A DNA stretch of 64,000 nucleotides, taken from positions 2,623,167-2,687,166 of the forward strand of contig CM022665.1 of assembly GCA_012295275.1 (NCBI GenBank), read 5' to 3'. The translations under genes and the position numbers were made by a program. The notes under the pieces were generated by a model, which had not been told where the DNA came from, searched no databases, and worked only from the letters and a program-made list of their open reading frames with translations. The stretch comes from Chrysomallon squamiferum (lineage: Eukaryota; Mollusca; Gastropoda; Neomphalida; Peltospiridae). Positions 22,301 to 34,154 of this stretch are shown piece by piece (position 1 is the stretch's first letter; every line of letters begins with the position of its first letter).

Positions 22301-25300
22301 CTCTTGTACAGTTCCTTTTTGTTGTCAATTAAGATGCCATTTATGCAAAAATGGTTCTGAAGAGCACCACTAATGAGGAAACAAAGGATATCATTCAAGA
22401 TTATCTTTGTAATGCAGAATAACACGTGACACCAAGGACATGAATGCAAATATCAGCAATTCTTCAAGTTGCTTCAGAGGGTCATTGACAATAAAAGTGA
22501 TGTAACTGACGGAAAATGTCTATAAATATCGTTGTGACACACTTTAGATACTGTTTTACGAATGATCCCATACCAAGATCTGATATACCAAGATCTGATT
22601 TACCAGCTCTGCAAAAAATGGCTCTTAAGCCCAAAAACTGAATGGAGAATCTTCATCTTTCCAAATACTAAGCAAAGAAAACTGTTAAAATACTTGAAAC
22701 ATTTTGTTCTAGAAAGTGGTGTATTATACAAAGCAGATGTACATCAAAACTAAATTCTGAAACAATTTGTCATTCCAGTGCCCTGTATATTTTGGACATG
22801 ATAAAATGTGCCGATAATTTGAGAATTAGTACTGAGGGTATATGTCCAGGGATAGCAGGCAGGGTGTAATTATTCATATGTACATTGTAATAACAATCTG
22901 GAGGTAAGTATCATGATCATTATGATCCAAATCATAATGGCTGGCATCTCTGTGATTTCTGCAAGACAATATTTCAATACTGTTAACTTACTAACCTTTT
23001 ACTTTGTCAGAATCATTGTTCCAGTTTTGTGGAGATTCTTTAACGAACTCTCTGAAATAAACAGTTTTCAATCATTTCTTTTTTTCAGTTATTACAAGAT
23101 ATGTCCATGTATATAATAATTTTAATTCTCATGATTAGAATTTAGACTAATTGTATGTACAAGGATAACATGTTAACATATACAGACATATCAAAGTAAA
23201 AAATAAAATGTATTTACTTGTAACTTTTATATTTTACTGACAGTTACAAAATAAGCCTTTATGGTGTCAATAAATGTGAAACTGGTTCATTATCATTATT
23301 ATGCTGGGAATGATATAAAACAAACTAATTTAGAACACTGTGACTGATAAATGTTTCTGCAGAATATAAATAACGACTTTACTTTTTTCATTAGTAGTAA
23401 TCCTGTCAATTCATATTCCTGTTAATATTGTCTCTACATCCTTTAAATAAATTTAAAAAAAAACATACTTCACTACATATGTTTCTGCAAAACTGACTCT
23501 CCTTGATACACGCTGTGTAACTTCAATCTGAAAAAAAATATACAACAAATTTCAAAGGACAATTATTACAGAACACTTGTGTAACAAAACATTAATAGTG
23601 GGAATACACTGTCTGTACTTCCATCTTACTAATGCATTTGTATCTAGCAGCCAGTCTTTCCTGAGTAGTTTACTGTTCCTACCCTAGTACTGAGCATGTA
23701 TAATGGATCAGAGTAAAATGTGTCAGAAAGCAATAAAGACAAGATATCTGAAAGAAAATATTTTGATATAGCCATGTTGTTAAGAAGAAAAAAAATACAA
23801 TTTCACACCAACAGGACCTTGGCTCCAAATGCCAATTTCCATACCAATCAAAGAATGCATATCCTCAGAAACCTCCATTAATGTATCATGGAGTGACTGT
23901 TCCATAGAAATTATCCTACAATTCATTACTTGCATAACAGTAACCTTGAACAAAATATTCCTTTTACTAAGAAAAATATTTTATGTTTGTATTTCATGGA
24001 GTAACCAACATGCTCAAAAGAAGATATGAAACAATTTTTTTTTAGATCTGCCTGCAAAATCAAAATGACAATTATATTAGTTCTCTTGATCTGACATCCC
24101 AGATTAGAGCCAAGTTTGTGCTAAGTCATCTTTAAAATTACTTTAATTTGCAGGTGATATCCCATTCCAAAGAGTAACACGTTAAACATATGCTTGAAAT
24201 ATGTTCACTTTTAAGGTAAAATAACATGTTTTCTTTTCTGAAATGGGATGCTAGCACAGAACAAAAAAAAATAAATAAATAAATAAATAAATAAAAAAAA
24301 AATTAAAAAAAAAAATTAAAAAAATTTAAAAAAAATATTGTTTCTCAATGAATCCATCTGCAACATACAGATGGAGCTATGGACACATCACATCCATATT
24401 CTGAAATTGTAAACACTGTAACATTACTCACCAGTTGACCCGACCTGTCACCCCTGATTAGTTCTGTATACAACTGCCCCTTCTTGAACACTGCGATAAT
24501 GATCACCCAATATTATATTATCATACTATTTTATTAGCAGTGGCTAAGTGCCAGAAACAAACAAAGACAGAAGTACAGACAATGCACTTAGGATGTTATG
24601 TCATTATTTACTGTTAACAGTCCTTACATTCAGTTAAATAATTCAAACAATGCATAACTGACATTCAGCAGAGTAAAAAGAAATATTAATAGGGATAGGA
24701 TGGGGGAACTGAAGAACTGTCAACCATTACAGTGCAAACTCAAACTGCAGACTGATCACATAACCAATAATGCCATTAAGCTAGATTACTTCCCTATTTC
24801 ACAGATAAAAAAAATTACCTGTGAATATAACATACTTTACCTTTTACAGCAATATGATTAACAAGTTTTACAGTGTAACATGAAAATTAATCATGCAGTT
24901 GTAAAGTAGACTCAATATTCTATTCAAGATTGACAGACGTAGATTTGAGATAAAGTTATTAAAACCATTAACAGTTTATTTATGACTGGTTGGATTAATT
25001 AATTAGCTATCAAGATATAAAAATGTAAACAACTGCCTCAAGTCCATCCAAAAGTTTGATTATTACTTCATGAATTTAAATAAAATGAAAAAACAATAAT
25101 AAAAAACAATGTAAGCTTACCTTTGGATTAATATTTTGTGTATCTGACAATCGATTACTCTTCAAGATCTGTAATATTCATGTTAGTAGATAAAACTATT
25201 AACTGGCAAATAACAAATGAATAATAAATGAATTAACGGAAATTTCTTTCTTGTTTCTGTTTATTTTTCATTGATAAATCTGAGAACAGAACTGATTTAT

Positions 25301-26622
25301 AAACTAGAAGTTTATAATGTAACTTAATGTTAAGCCGAAATTTAAAGTAGTGTTACCTATTTAGAATAATTAATCTGACCTATTTGGAATGACCAAAATA
25401 TTTCTTAACAGTTAACTGATGGACCCAGTTATCTATCCACAAGCATCTGAAGTGCTCTTTTTTCAGTGCATAATCCATAAAGAGACAAACTGTTGAAATA
25501 TAATGTGCTTTTTCTACTGATGATCTCAGTTATAAGAAAAGTGATCAATTCTGTTTTGTTACGAGCACTACCTGATAACAACAGTTAATAATACATTTGA
25601 ACATATATGTGCCTTAAAAAGAATTAGGCATTGAAAATCTATGAATGTATGACTAATTTTCAGGCATACATACTGCAGCTACTTTTATAACCTTAGGTCC
25701 AGTTTGTGTCAATTATAAAAGGTCTCCCTTAAATAAGAAGACATAAAACGTGATCTTTATAATATAATAAATGTTCAGTAAATAAATGTACCGAGGATCT
25801 TCTTTTCTCAGATTTCCTCTGCCTGCAAAACAATTTAAATACTTTTTTAAAAAATCTTTAAAAAAAAAATAAAGAAAAAGAAAAAACAAAACAAAACAAG
25901 TAAGAATTCTCTGCATGTGACTAAGTACTTACCTAAAAGGGCCTGTCAGAGTCATTTAACAATTATTTTAAAGTAATTTTATATTAGTAATATCCACTAA
26001 GCATTTTATTTCATCAGAAGCCAACCATTTTATAAAATTATATAATTTTGATGGAACAATTTTGATAGTCTAAAAACAATGAACTTGCAAAACCACAAAC
26101 AGGTAAATAACTAAAATTAAAGTGTAATGTTTCATTCGTAAATGAAAATTTATTGACTTTGGATTCTGTGGCAGTCAACTTAGATTTTTCTGAAATAATA
26201 ATTTTACCCATTCAAACTTTTGCCCATATACTAAGATCAATTTTCAAAATCATTTTTTTTCCCTGGAAATTATAAAATTTTATAGAATTGATTGGACTAT
26301 TATAAAAAATTACAAATTTACTTTTTGGATACTACCGTTTGCTCCATTACTCATAGACATTGCTAAATGCTTTGTATTGAATTTGTATGACATCTCATTT
26401 CATTAAAACCAACATAAAAAGTAACAAGATAAAAATTATTAAAAAAAAAACAAATAAATAAATAAAAAGTTATAAAACAGCATCTGAGAACAATCTAAAG
26501 TGTATTTCAAAGATTTTTTTCAATGGTATGTTAATTTCATGTAAAATACATCTGTCTTACCTTGAAACCTGATTTTCTTCATCTTCTGCAGGATCTCCTG
26601 TTGATACTTTAGTTTTAGGCAT
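9444..26622 (-). CDS. KNL1: KNL1 (CASC5/Spc105-like) outer kinetochore scaffold, complete, 24 coding exons
   Basis: KNL1 is the large scaffold of the KMN network at kinetochores. It recruits PP1 and, after Mps1 phosphorylation of MELT motifs, Bub3-Bub1, and it binds the Mis12 complex through its C-terminus. Reconstructed exons in transcript order: 26622-26561, 25822-25792, 25168-25121, 23527-23469, 23051-22996, 21499-21475, 21067-21033, 20757-20705, 20461-20400, 19906-19725, 19374-16885, 16342-16203, 15451-15386, 14927-14818, 14225-14135, 13625-13509, 13047-12960, 12695-12609, 12319-12280, 11060-10921, 10691-10588, 10336-10236, 9998-9873, 9546-9444. They sum to 4416 nt, an exact multiple of three, ending in TGA (1471 aa), and every intron is GT-AG. 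Features seen: SILK at residues 31-34, RVSF at 57-60, eight MELT-type motifs at about 271-804, then coiled coil and an RWD-like region. The chosen ATG begins MPKTKVST two bases inside its exon, so an upstream 5'UTR exon is implied. The protein is shorter than human KNL1 (over 2000 aa) because it has fewer MELT repeats. Confidence 0.93.
9722..9849. repeat. Poly-A and (TA)n tracts in KNL1 intron 23
   Basis: A run of about 26 A at 9722-9747 and a TA run at about 9826-9849, upstream of the last KNL1 coding exon on the minus strand. Confidence 0.9.
16885..19374 (-). CDS. KNL1: KNL1 exon 11: 2490-nt exon with MELT repeat array
   Basis: One exon encodes residues 205-1034, low-complexity and presumably disordered. 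Eight MELT-type motifs are readable: MDFT (271), LDIT (299), MDLT (326), MELT (410), MEMT (478), MEIT (672), MELT (779) and LEMT (801). All eight are followed by Cys, often CQ. Degenerate copies occur at about 506 (MEMFD) and about 693 (TETTC). An SHT tripeptide stands about 11 residues after MEMT(478), where the Bub3-binding SHT element lies in vertebrate repeats. The threonine of MELT is the Mps1 target in known KNL1 proteins. A single giant MELT exon is also the arrangement in vertebrate KNL1. Acceptor gaacag precedes 19374 and donor gtaagg follows 16885. Confidence 0.93.
19725..21499 (-). CDS. KNL1: KNL1 exons 6-10: short acidic exons before the MELT region
   Basis: Exons of 25, 35, 53, 62 and 182 nt give residues of about 86-204. 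The first four are very short and acidic: DTICDTSEF, ENDTSVPDIT, GFNKLLTGVIHDNHDD and NEDDTSEINTD. The stretch ITGFNKLLTG resembles the sequence that follows the PP1 motifs in vertebrate KNL1. Exon 10 is Lys/Glu-rich and ends SIIEKLRGSGNK. Phases agree at every junction, which is the main support for the 25-nt exon. No recognised domain is present; in the family this is flexible linker. Confidence 0.85.
21500..22995. other. KNL1 intron 5, no gene
   Basis: About 1.5 kb between exons 5 and 6. It contains a poly-A run at about 22049-22075 and a block of lower AT content at about 22300-22760 with a 63-codon plus-strand ORF. I recognise no family in it. A short duplication (ccaagatctgat twice) lies at about 22574-22600. 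Confidence 0.5.
22996..26622 (-). CDS. KNL1: KNL1 exons 1-5: PP1-docking N-terminus
   Basis: Five short exons encode the N-terminal about 86 residues. The SILK motif is assembled across the exon 2/exon 3 junction (exon 2 ends RRSS, exon 3 begins ILK). Exon 4 encodes RRVSFAETYVVK, whose RVSF matches the KNL1 PP1-docking motif, and exon 5 continues KEFVKESP. In known KNL1 proteins these two motifs bind protein phosphatase 1, and Aurora B phosphorylation of the basic-Ser sites weakens binding; both motifs here have arginines just upstream of the serines. Exon 5 ends at 22996 using gttagt. A nearer GT at about 23000 would break the frame of exon 6. Confidence 0.92.
24262..24345. repeat. (AAAT)n / A-rich tract in KNL1 intron 3
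   Basis: AAAT repeats grading into poly-A with interspersed TT, within the intron between exons 3 and 4. Confidence 0.9.
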
Positions 26623-26717
26623 GACTGCAAAAACACAATCAAGTTTTATTTCTTGTAAAAACAATGACATTAATATATTATGTTATGATAATGATCATTG
26701 TTAGCATTTGTGCATTT

Positions 26718-26746
26718 ACATGTATGTATGTATGTATGTATGTATG
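26718..26746 (+). repeat. (TGTA)n microsatellite
   Basis: About seven TGTA units just upstream of the KNL1 start exon (minus strand sense TACA). Confidence 0.9.
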
Positions 26747-27888
26747 AGTGTAAGTACATACCCTATGTATATATTTGTAAAGTATTATTGTTATCATTTT
26801 TAGTGAAAACCTGTTAAACAGTATTAACTGTTTAGTTTGTAGCACATTCCTGGGTGAGAATTGAGGTGGGGGACAAAGTTTAATATCAAAGGGTACATGG
26901 ACTCACCCATGAACCCCCCCCCCAAAAAAAAACCCACCCAAACATATGCAACAGATGCTGATAAAACATATCATCAGCTTCTTTAATTTTCATGAGGCAT
27001 CTATACTTTATATAAAATTCTCCAATGTGTTCATTTCTGGGAGAATGATCATCTACAAATGATGTAATGAAGATTGTAAGATAAAAACAATTTACATATA
27101 TTTTTAAAAAAAAAAAATTTTTTTTTTTTTAATTTTGTTATTAAATATATATATATATATAATTTAATATCAAGCATCATCAAAATTTATTATAAACAAA
27201 AGAAGAAAAAAAGTTGGTACATATTGGTCAGATTTTGTCTAAATAATAAATAAATAAATACAAGAAAAAAGAAAAAAGAAGAATGAAAACAAGTTATCTT
27301 AATCTTTAATCTGTCAACTCACACTGATAACATAATTTATAACTAACAACTTCATCATTATAGTTTTTACACTGTTTCTTTTACTTCAGGCTAGTTTAGC
27401 CAGAATATCATTACTGCCAACAAAGGAATTTTAAATATAAAACCGTGACCATCTATTGTCAAAATAAAATGAAATTTGTTGTTACCAATATTGTTCTGAG
27501 TTGAGAATGAAAAAAACAAAAAACAACAACAAATAAATGTGTAGTAATTACACGAGGGTGGGAGGTAATATGGGTAACTATTAATAATATTATTTTATGA
27601 ATGCGTATCTGTCATAACAATCCATTTATTTGAATAACTTTGTACTTCTTTCTTCTTTTTGTGTACTATTTTTTTCTTTGTTAATAAAATTATTATGCTG
27701 CCTAAATACTAAGAAATAAATAAAACGGAAATGAATTTCAATTGTGATGGTATTTTTCACAATTATTATATGTTTATCGACTCAAACAATAAGATACCTT
27801 CATAACACCGCTTCGTATCTTCTTTTTCAGTTACTGTGATAACCTGACAAACGGCTCCCTTTAAATTTATTAATTTATCAACATTTAC

Positions 27889-27960
27889 CTGGTACTAGAT
27901 ACTCTATTATATAACTGTTCACACGTAGCGATAGTGACAGACAAATGTTTTGCTTCTGCT
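27889..27960 (-). other. Candidate non-coding first exon of KNL1
   Basis: The first coding exon of KNL1 begins only two bases before its ATG, directly after an AG acceptor, so a spliced 5'UTR exon must lie upstream. A plausible donor, CCAG followed by gtaaatg on the minus strand, ends at 27889. The far end is not defined; the coordinate given is arbitrary within the region. Position relative to the gene supports the call, but no transcript evidence exists. Confidence 0.25.
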
Positions 27961-28602
27961 CAAAGAAACTGGAAACAACGCTTCATTTATGTAAATACTT
28001 ATTTAACTTGAACTTGAATTAACTTGGTTTTTAAAAACAGGCGTTTGAACATTCCGCCATAATTTTTAAAGACTGGTTCTAGGTTACATGAGCAGACTAC
28101 TGGAAAATGGACTAGACTGGTATTCATCATTTGAATATAGGAGAGTTTGGATAAGTCGCCTTTTTTTTTTTTTTTTTGGCATACGGAGAACACTTCAGAA
28201 ATGTCTGCCCCACAAAAGAGTGTCACGAAATAATACAGGCCGCAGAAAATAAAAATACATTTAAGCAAGCTGTTTATTGCAAAAGTAATTATGGAACAGA
28301 ATTGAATAATAATTTGGATCTGGATCCTATCATGCAGACTCGGGCACTGTTAATGTTATAGTCATAATAGTGTTACTACAAAATATTTACTCGCACAATT
28401 TTTTTTTTTTTTTTTTTTTTTTTTTGTTTTTGTTTGTATTTTGTTTTTTGCTTTTGTTTTAATCAACAATGGCAGGACCAGCAGAAGGTACAGGCAACTC
28501 GGGCATTCATGCTGGATGGGGCCACCTCATTTATCTGATCTTCAAAATATAAGAGGGAAATGTTAAAGTGAAAAAAATAAAATAAAATAATAAGAAGAAA
28601 AA

Positions 28603-28648
<46 letters not shown>
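28603..28648 (+). repeat. (AAT)n microsatellite
   Basis: About 15 AAT units followed by poly-A in the KNL1/NHL spacer. Confidence 0.92.
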
Positions 28649-28652
<4 letters not shown>

Positions 28653-30979
28653 TGTAAAATTCCTTGAGTGGAGTCAAATTGTCGAAAATGTGACTATTAA
28701 TTCTCACTATTATGGGATCATACCGAAAAAAAAAGACAAAGGGTAATTTGCACGACCGTCAGCAAGGGTGGCGATATTAAATTATTCGGTGCATTAAAAT
28801 TTAAAAAATAATAATAACAATAATCCCAGGACCGACTCTGAATCATAGCAAGCCGAGACAGCGGTTAAAGGGATGGACAGTTACGCAGAACAATTCATTT
28901 CATACAAGCACAGCCGAAATTATTATGTTATTCGCAGTTAACCTGGAACCAGGGATAAAAAGAAGTTTATGATATAATTTTTGAAAAATTACAAGTGGAT
29001 AACCTAGATCAAGGTTAACAGGTGTTTAAATAACTGAAGTTGAATATTATTTTGGTATGCCGGTTTATACCTGCTCCCAGATGACCCGGTAATGTATTGT
29101 CTGGAGCGTGCAGAGTGTGCTGTCGACAGCTCCAGATTTTGTTTTCTTTTTTCTTCTTTACATATTCAGCTGTAGGTTTTACTGGGAAAAACAAGAAAAA
29201 AAGAAGAAAAAAAAAAAAAAAGAAGTATATATAATAATAATAATAACAATAATAACATTCGTCTGTTGACTGTTCCTTTGTTTATGTATAATAACTAGTT
29301 AATTCTGTCTGACACTTCTGTTCAGAAGTTCAGGTAGCGACCGAGTGGTCCCTTGGCCACACGAGGTTGTAACAAGGACAAACACGATTTGTTTTGGGGG
29401 GAGTGGGGAGGATGGAGGGGTTGATTTTGAATAAATGGGGTGAGAAAGTCAGATCCCAATTTAGAAGCAATCCAAGAAATAAGTACGATTCCAGGATGCA
29501 TAGGAAGCGGGGTCAAGTCTATACAGGGGGTGAAATAATAGTGAAACTTTGAGTAATTTATTTTATTATTATTATTTTTTTTTTTAAGATTTAATAACCT
29601 ATATTTATTTAAATACCTCAGGATCTGAACTGTATGTACCTAGATCCTTATCGAATACAGTTGGCTGCTGTTTCTAATTAACATTTAATGCCATCACAAT
29701 GGGCAAATGGATAATTATTAACCTAGTAAAGACAATTTTATATGGAGGAGAATGGAAGAAAATCCATTTTGTGCGTGGGCTACATACTTTATAGATATTC
29801 TTTTATAATATGTGTATGTCTAAAATGAGTCAACCGGGGAGAAAGGTCATCCTAATTCCAACTGCAGATGGACTTAATATGAAAATGAGTTTTTTTACAC
29901 ACGCCCTCCTGTGTCATTATATATAGTGTATATGTGTTGATGCTCATTTGTGTGTTTAAACACATACACACAAATATCCCCATGTATACGATAAGTATAT
30001 ATAAAAAAAAAAAAAAAAAACTATTTAATGTCTCTAGAGGCAGCAGCGAAAAATAATCATATAACAGATCGAGCACGCTGTTAATACATGTATGTAATTC
30101 AACCAGCCCATTCAAAATCAGGGTCCCAAACCCAAGGAAATAGGAGTGGTAGTCACGATAGTGAACGGACTGGGGTAACAATCTGAAGTGAACCTAGCTC
30201 TTGCTTGATGTTTAAAAATTATTATTATTATTTTGTTGTTGTTGTTTCCTTTTTCTAACATGGAGTTATCAGCTCAAAACGTCGAAGATCACCATTCAGG
30301 TAAACCATCCAAACTGACAGGTATGAATTCATTAAACCAGATTTTGAATAAACTTTTGATGTGATAATGCACATACCTGGGCCATAGAATAAAAAGTGGT
30401 TTATAAATGAAAAAAAAAAAAAAAAAAAAATGAAAAACGTCGTTTATAAACGGCTCATATAAAAGTACAAATGAAGATAAAATATATCTTTGGTGAAGCA
30501 ACCGAATACAGCCATAGCCACGTTTATTTATAGTTATTAGCCGACACAAACCTAGTGACACCATTTCGTCGATCAAAACATGTTTATGCAGTTTGAATTC
30601 ACCTTGGAAGAACACAATAAGAACACACTGATCCCGTATCCCTAATTGTTTTTAAAATTATCTGGGTGTTGCTGTATTCATAAGAAAAGATATATCCAAG
30701 GTTTGTATTTATGTATCTTTTCTTGGATAAAACTATCTGCTATCCCCGCACATTCTTTAACCACTGTTACGTTGATACTTAAACATCTCTCTGTAGGCTT
30801 ACGTGTCAGATTTTGAACTTTTGTTCTTTTTATAAATGGTAACGTATTTGCCATTTCTGTTTCAGGATAATTAAGCCTTCAGAATTTGTATTTTTTGTTT
30901 TTAGTCTTTTTTTTCTTCTTTTAAAAAAAAAAAAAAAAAAAAAAATTTTTTTTCCAATTATTAATTTTTATATTTTTTT

Positions 30980-31017
30980 ATTCATTCATTCATTCATTCA
31001 TTCATTCATTCATTCAT
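30980..31017 (+). repeat. (ATTC)n microsatellite
   Basis: Nine near-perfect ATTC units. Confidence 0.95.
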
Positions 31018-33017
31018 TTTGTTGTTGTATTTGTTGTTCTTCTTCCTTTTGTTATTATTGTATGTATATGTTGGTGGTAAGTGATACGTGATGATAAGAA
31101 AAAGTACTATAAAATAAAATACGCAGATGTCACTCGCTTAATCTTCTGCGTCATACAATTATGTATATATATTGCAAATTATTTATTATTTATTCATTTA
31201 TTATTGTTATTATTATTATTATTATTATTTTGAGAGATGTAATGACAAATGATTAAGTGAATTTTCATTGTGCTACATTTCCAATTTGTAGAAAAATATT
31301 AAAAAAGAAAATATATTTTACTTTTTACTGATTAATAAATTATGTACTGTAAATTAATGATATCACCATCAGTTTTAACTGATATTGTCTAATATATATA
31401 TATTTTTTTTTTTATTATTTTTAGTATCTTTATGACCTTTTTTTCAGTCTAACTTTTCTAACATAGTTTAACAAAGAATTTTGCAGTCGAAACGGCATTT
31501 CTCTTGAGACATATCTAAATATCATACAATAATTATTTTATTTAAACTAACACATACATGGTCTTGATTGCGTATATACGTGTGTGTATAAATGTTTGTA
31601 TGTATGTATGTTTATATATATGTGTATCTATATAGTTGAGTGTGTGTGTGTGCGTGTACGTATGCAAGGGGGTTCATTGTGGATGTGGATATGTAAAACA
31701 AACAGTCTGACGTGAACTGTATGTATTTTTCGCAGTTTTTGCGACTCCCATGTCTTAATGCGCAGTAGAAATGTGCTGTAACGTAACCGATTTCGTTAAT
31801 TTTTCCGCGGATCCTTTCTGATAGACACTATATTCATACTCCGCATTCCTCTAATAAGTAGCAACTCCTGCCTTTTGAGGCGTCGATAACGCACCCCTCC
31901 CCCGCACACAAATACTTTCTGCATATTGGCCTGAAATATGTTTTTGTTATTGTTCTTATTCCGTTTATTATTATAAATATAAAAATAGATATTATGAATA
32001 TTATCTGATCACTGATTACTTCATGATAATATAAAATACGTTTATATACACATACACAAACTCATGCGCACATGTATTTTGCCAATGACTTGGGGAATTT
32101 ATTGTAGGTCTATATGTTGTCCATAAATATTTAAAAGCCAGAACTGCGATCGTGGAATCAGTTTGTTAACCCCAGATTATAAACAACAACAACAACAGAC
32201 AAACAAACTGTCAAGTAATTCTTTTTTGTCCATGATGATAATATAATCCTCAAAACGACATTTTCAGTTGGGTGATGTTTTGGGGTAGTCAAGGTGTTCA
32301 GTGTAATATTTACAGTGATAAGTCACCGAGGAAAGTGTGTAGACAGGAATAAAGTCTGTTAAAATGCGATTTGTAATATAGCCTGTGTTATGTATCAAAC
32401 TGGCGTTATCAGCTAACAAAATTTGGATGTAGCTTTTCGTCATCTGGGTTATTTTCGTTGTCATTTTCTTTAGGATAACATTTGGATAAATGGGTCGTCC
32501 ATGTCAGAAATTTTCAATCCTTTTTGTTTCTATCCCTGTACCCTTTGGAGAAAATATTTTGTTGATGCATTCCCCTCCCCAAGTATAACGACAGAGCAGC
32601 TTTAGAGTGATCAGTTATGTACGTGTTATAAAGTGCACACTACTTTAATTTGGTAAAATATAATGAAAAATTATATTTCTGAGGGTCGGGCGATGATGTT
32701 TATCATTCTTTAAGTGGCCTTCCGCAATAATATTTGTATTTGTTACATACGTCATTACTGAATTTTGATCATGTATTCCCTGATGACTACTTGCGAAGTC
32801 TACCCCCAGGGGTCGCGTACCACAGTTTAAAAATCTCAGGTCTGTGTCACATTCCGACTAAAACTGGTAAGTAAGTACATATACTTCTGACGAATTTTCT
32901 TCCTCATCAACTGAACATACAAGTAAGATATGTTCGACAGATGGAAACTAGTTTATCTGTTATAAACAATTCGTTTTCTGAAGAAATGTCTGCAGACTAA
33001 GTGTAAATATACTTTTG

Positions 33018-33025
33018 TGACGTCA
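33018..33025. promoter_or_regulatory. Perfect CRE palindrome TGACGTCA
   Basis: A full CREB/ATF consensus site (tgtgacgtcacggg) lies about 1.1 kb upstream of the first coding exon of the coiled-coil/NHL gene on its own strand. An eight-base word can occur by chance, and no TATA box or transcript start was identified. Confidence 0.25.
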
Positions 33026-33053
33026 CGGGCAAAAGTTAGCCAGACTGAATTGA

Positions 33054-33089
<36 letters not shown>

Positions 33090-34154
33090 GGCAGTTCATA
33101 AATCAGTTGTTATAAATTAACAGGGCGATAATTGTTTAAATGTCTATCGAATATAGATAGCAATATCAATACCATTTCTTTCCGTATATAGTTGTTGAGG
33201 TAAAAAAAAAAAAAAAAAAAAAAATATATATATATAAAAAAAAAAAAACAAAAACATGCTTTGATTGTTGCTGATTAATAGCTTACTCAGTGTGTTGATG
33301 GATACATTCATTTCACTCATGTAATAGGATGATGAAAGCTCGTGACAGTTTGTCTCGGTGACACAAAGTGCTGTGAGCGTTTAGCACAGTTTTTGACCTA
33401 CTTATGTTGTTGACCTGTTAATGTTTACTGTGCTTCTAATGTTACGACTTTTGGACGAAGTTCAAAATGACTTAACTCCATTTTATTCTGTTAACAACCA
33501 CAGAATAGAAATGTTATTATTTATGATTTACTTTAATATCTTGACTCCAGTGTGTGCTCACGTAAGAAATTACATTAGATAAAACAGCTAGTTCTGACAC
33601 AAAAATAATTTCTAGACGATAGACTAAAACAATTGATCAGTTTGATGACGATGCACAAAGGCTATTATTAAAACATGGACTGCACTAACTTCACAGTTTC
33701 ACAAAGATAATTAACAATTTAACAACTAATTATTACCTGTGGGTCATGTACAGGGGTTGTACAAAATAGAGCATGTCTGGGGTTTTTTTCTTGGGTCATA
33801 TTAAGTATTTTTCTGATGATGCGTTAACTGAGGATGTGGGTTAGATGTCAGTATGTCAATCAAGATAAAGGCTACTTTGGAATCATAGTATATATCACTG
33901 GAATTTGACGGTAGGTGTCCATGTGTGTGTTAGGTATATGTTAAAACATTTTTTTTTTTTTTTATAATTAATATGTCTCAATATATTTATACTTGGTGTA
34001 GAGTGTTTTTTGTTTGTTGTTGGGTTTTTTAAAATTTAAAAAAAAGAAAAAAAAAAAGAAAACAAAGTTATAAATTAGGAACAGTAATTAAATATTTAAG
34101 AACTGACTGACAGCTGTCTTCTTATAATTATTGTAATGTATTTTGTATTGCAGA

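Larger units (their letters stand above)
27961..34154. other. Gene-poor spacer between divergent KNL1 and the NHL gene
   Basis: No coding region was recognised. Simple repeats include poly-T at 28398-28425, (AAT)n at about 28603-28648, poly-A at about 30003-30020 and 30411-30430, (ATTC)n at about 30980-31017, (ATT)n at about 31200-31229 and poly-T at about 33057-33088. A stretch at 31730-31930 has more CpG than its surroundings. 5' non-coding exons of both flanking genes should lie in or near this interval. Confidence 0.55.

Noticed and set aside
22996-23005. Nearer donor (gtaaaa) for KNL1 exon 5
   Set aside because: Using it would put exon 6 in the wrong frame. gttagt at 22995 keeps the frame through exons 6 and 7 and makes the total length a multiple of three.
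29322-29516. 64-codon minus-strand ORF rich in Pro/Leu
   Set aside because: No similarity, no splice context, chance-length ORF.
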